64,000 nt of DNA from Antedon mediterranea. Lineage: Eukaryota > Echinodermata > Crinoidea > Comatulida > Antedonidae. The translations under genes and the position numbers were made by a program. Position 1 is the first letter of the stretch. Each line of letters starts with the position of its first letter. The notes below the pieces were generated by a model. The model did no database searches. It had not been told where the DNA came from and saw only the letters and a list, made by a program, of their open reading frames with translations. The stretch lies in NCBI RefSeq assembly GCF_964355755.1, contig NC_092672.1, forward strand, positions 3,038,001 to 3,102,000, read 5' to 3'. Positions 62,601 through 64,000 of the stretch are shown piece after piece.

Positions 62601-64000
62601 CTTCAATTTTGCTCATTTAATTATAATTAATTTGAAATAAAAGACTATAATTGTATATATGCCATTTTGCATAATATTGTGGATAATCATAAATAAATGT
62701 AAATAAATCATAAACATCTTACGTAACAAATAGCATTTTAACTTAATAAAATACATGTATATGGTATTAAAAAAAACAACATGTCATACCCTGGGTCGTG
62801 TGTCATTTAACTCTGTTCACGAAATAACAAAGAATAAAATACGCAAAATCAACTAATTTTAATATTGCAAACCAGTTAATTGTAATTTAGGATAAATGGC
62901 AAGGTTTTAAATTAAATTAATTCGTACACGCGTGCAATATTTCTGAATAAAGCAAATTTATTTATAATTTTACTTCCCTATTAAATGAAATGTCAAAACT
63001 ATCACTTTGAACTCAATTTCTATTATATCTGTTATTTGTTATTGCTTTCATATTAAGAACAAAAGTTGTACTGAGATGCCTGAAAAATCTTTATTTTGTT
63101 TTACTACTTTACAACTCATTTTTTATATCAACTACAAAAAAAAAAAAATTAATATATGCGTGTTACAACGCTAATGTCGTAAACAGTGAAATATCAGCTT
63201 CAGTAAAAACCTCCAGCTAGCTACTAATATTGAAACATCAACAGCTTATGTAGTAAATAAAAAAAAACAAAACAACATCTACTGTAGTTATTGGAGTAAC
63301 AAAATTGCCTCATAGTTAATGTAGTTGCTATGGAGACAGCTGGAGGTTTTAGCATAAGCTGTGGATTGCTCTACATTAAACGGTTGTTACGATTTGCTGG
63401 CGACCACCAGTCGTTTAATCATGGAGGTACAGTATAAAATAATAATAATATTTTATACCTCCATGCTTTAACCGAGTTTTATTTCTGATTGATAATAAAT
63501 TGTGTTTGTCGCCCTCTATATTATTTACTTGGTTTACTACTTCGGCGCGGCTCCAGCACTTCTTATTGTATTACAATACTAGAAATTACAAGGCCCTTAT
63601 TAAATAAAATAAATTTATTTTACTAAAATATTGTTTTTGCCATTTTTCTTCGCATCTAGACAAGATTGAAGAATATCTGCTTCAAAGACAAAAGAAATTG
63701 TGTAGCCAGGCCAGTATATTTACACCAGAAACAATGCGTGATAGATACAAAGTTGACATTTCGCAGATGTTCACTGATTTAGAACTACTGAAAGAAGGTG
63801 ACAAGAATGAAGGCTGCAAGCCAACAACATTAACAGAAGTGGTAGATGTTATCAGCTCCACACCTGGATGTAGAGCTCTTATAGATGGAGAGGGTGGGAT
63901 AGGTAAAACTACCATATTAAGGCATTTATCATACAACTGGGCTACGGCTACACAATCGATTAAAGCATTTGAAGGCAAAATTGTATTTCTTTTAAGTGTA
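58866..64000 (+). CDS. NLR-type gene B: tandem DED-like - linker repeats - NACHT (runs off window)
   Basis: Exons: 58859-59376 (ATG 58866), 60123-60185, 60619-60753, 61330-61392, 61486-61557, 61657-61722, 63660-64000 and beyond. All junctions are phase 1. Residues 1-170 form two death-effector-like bundles; then four copies of the roughly 20-residue linker repeat plus one longer related exon; then the NACHT start with Walker A GEGGIGKTT at about 63890. The NACHT part differs from gene A at only about 15 of 114 residues by eye, whereas the effector exons are strongly diverged. An acceptor at 58858 just before the ATG implies an upstream 5' UTR exon. Walker B and the C-terminus lie outside the window. 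Confidence 0.72.
59590..59627. repeat. (TAA)n microsatellite
   Basis: About 12 perfect TAA units in the first intron of gene B. Confidence 0.95.
59758..59828 (+). mobile_element. tRNA-like sequence (probable SINE head or tRNA pseudogene)
   Basis: CCCCAGC pairs with TTGGGG across the ends. It has a perfect anticodon stem TCTGC/GCAGA with loop ATATAAA (anticodon would be AUA) and a B box GGTTCAAATC. The T stem has a mismatch and the anticodon is not a normal nuclear one, so a functional tRNA is unlikely. Confidence 0.4.
60123..60185 (+). CDS. Linker mini-exon B1 (63 nt)
   Basis: AAAACAG acceptor, GTTTGT donor, phase 1-1. Encodes GQVATNSNEDQGM then RKEGKSET. Confidence 0.75.
60619..60753 (+). 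CDS. Longer linker exon B2 (135 nt)
   Basis: TTTAACAG acceptor, GTGAGT donor, phase 1-1. Encodes DEKVSTTFKEEQGKRREYND then a basic stretch with SRRNRKS and FFKRFGLKKSDS. The STTFKEEQGKRRE part resembles the mini-exon repeat; the basic end is unique to this exon and could be a nuclear or phospholipid-binding patch (speculative). Confidence 0.6.
61330..61392 (+). CDS. Linker mini-exon B3 (63 nt)
   Basis: AAAACAG acceptor, GTTAGT donor, phase 1-1. Encodes GQVATSSNEKQGM then PKDVKSET. Confidence 0.8.
61486..61557 (+). CDS. Linker mini-exon B4 (72 nt)
   Basis: AAAACAG acceptor, GTGAGT donor, phase 1-1. Encodes EQVTTSYIGPNKEQGM then REEVKPET; three residues longer than B3. Confidence 0.8.
61657..61722 (+). 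CDS. Linker mini-exon B5 (66 nt)
   Basis: AAAACAG acceptor, GTTAGA donor, phase 1-1. Encodes GQVATSSRHNEQGI then RKEVKSET. Confidence 0.8.
61850..62052 (+). CDS. Possible alternative terminal exon of gene B
   Basis: Acceptor TTTACACAG at 61841-61849. With the phase-1 G of the preceding mini-exon it reads EIPSFKFMIIYDLLWED and continues open for 67 codons to TAA, ending QDNQKSAEVPSS. If used, it would give a short DED-plus-linker protein without NACHT. No donor is needed, and it would be skipped in the full-length form. No known domain recognised. Confidence 0.4.
62053..63659. other. Intron before the gene B NACHT exon
   Basis: From about 62467 on it is a close duplicate of 43918-45320 of gene A, including the hairpin mini-element at 63420-63465 and the TTGTGTTTGTCGCCCTCTAT motif. 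No exon seen apart from the candidate at 61850-62052. Confidence 0.7.
63420..63465. mobile_element. Hairpin mini-element H3' (duplicate of H3)
   Basis: Same 46-bp palindrome as 45081-45126, with flanks GTTTAAT and CTTTAAC. It arrived through the intron duplication, not by new insertion. Confidence 0.7.
63660..64000 (+). CDS. Gene B NACHT exon (partial)
   Basis: Acceptor GCATCTAG, phase 1. Encodes DKIEEYLLQRQKKLC through GEGGIGKTTILRHLSYNWAT to FLLSV at the window edge. No lesion in the visible part. Confidence 0.85.

Overview
The window is AT-rich, intron-dense metazoan DNA. Three things point to an invertebrate deuterostome, most likely an echinoderm, though that assignment is an inference: GOLGA3 and HELLS orthologues, a local pair of NACHT receptors with death-effector-like N-termini, and very frequent TAGGCCTA palindromes. 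No mitochondrial, bacterial or viral genes were seen.

Layout. (1) 1-15.2 kb: two tandem copies of an SLC17-type (sialin/VGLUT-like) major facilitator gene. The ancestral frame can be followed over ten exons (about 469 codons), but each copy carries its own frame lesions and copy 1 has lost two exons, so both are called pseudogenes. Their introns hold 20-bp minisatellites, a LINE remnant and MITEs. (2) 15.5-19 kb: a non-coding transposon copy with a nested TTAA-type MITE, a doubtful transporter-exon fragment and a tRNA-like SINE. (3) 19.9-31.5 kb: a complete GOLGA3 (golgin-160) gene. Its 13 coding exons join to an exact frame of 2,060 codons plus stop and are followed by a 1.5-kb 3' UTR. (4) 32.5-47.3 kb: NLR-type gene A, with a tandem DED-like exon, two tiny phase-1 linker exons, then a 2-kb NACHT-LRR exon. 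The intron between the two linker exons carries a 7.29-kb, almost perfectly palindromic transposon with 6-bp target duplications. (5) 48.6-53.3 kb: the C-terminal three exons of HELLS (minus strand) with a decayed piece upstream, and a duplicated copy of the GOLGA3 3' region. (6) 53.9-58.3 kb: minisatellites, diverged duplications and a palindromic MITE. (7) 58.9-64 kb: NLR-type gene B, with an unlike tandem DED-like exon, four or five linker mini-exons, a possible alternative terminal exon, and the start of a NACHT exon nearly identical to that of gene A. The window ends inside it.

How it fits together. Genes A and B look like members of an expanding receptor family: the NACHT exon and its preceding intron are recently duplicated, the effector exon differs, and between them lies a variable number of about 20-residue, symmetric phase-1 cassette exons that could be added or skipped without frame change. 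The most novel mobile elements are the giant palindrome and a family of 30-46-bp hairpin mini-elements (CATGGAG...CTCCATG) flanked by 7-bp GTTNNAC duplications.
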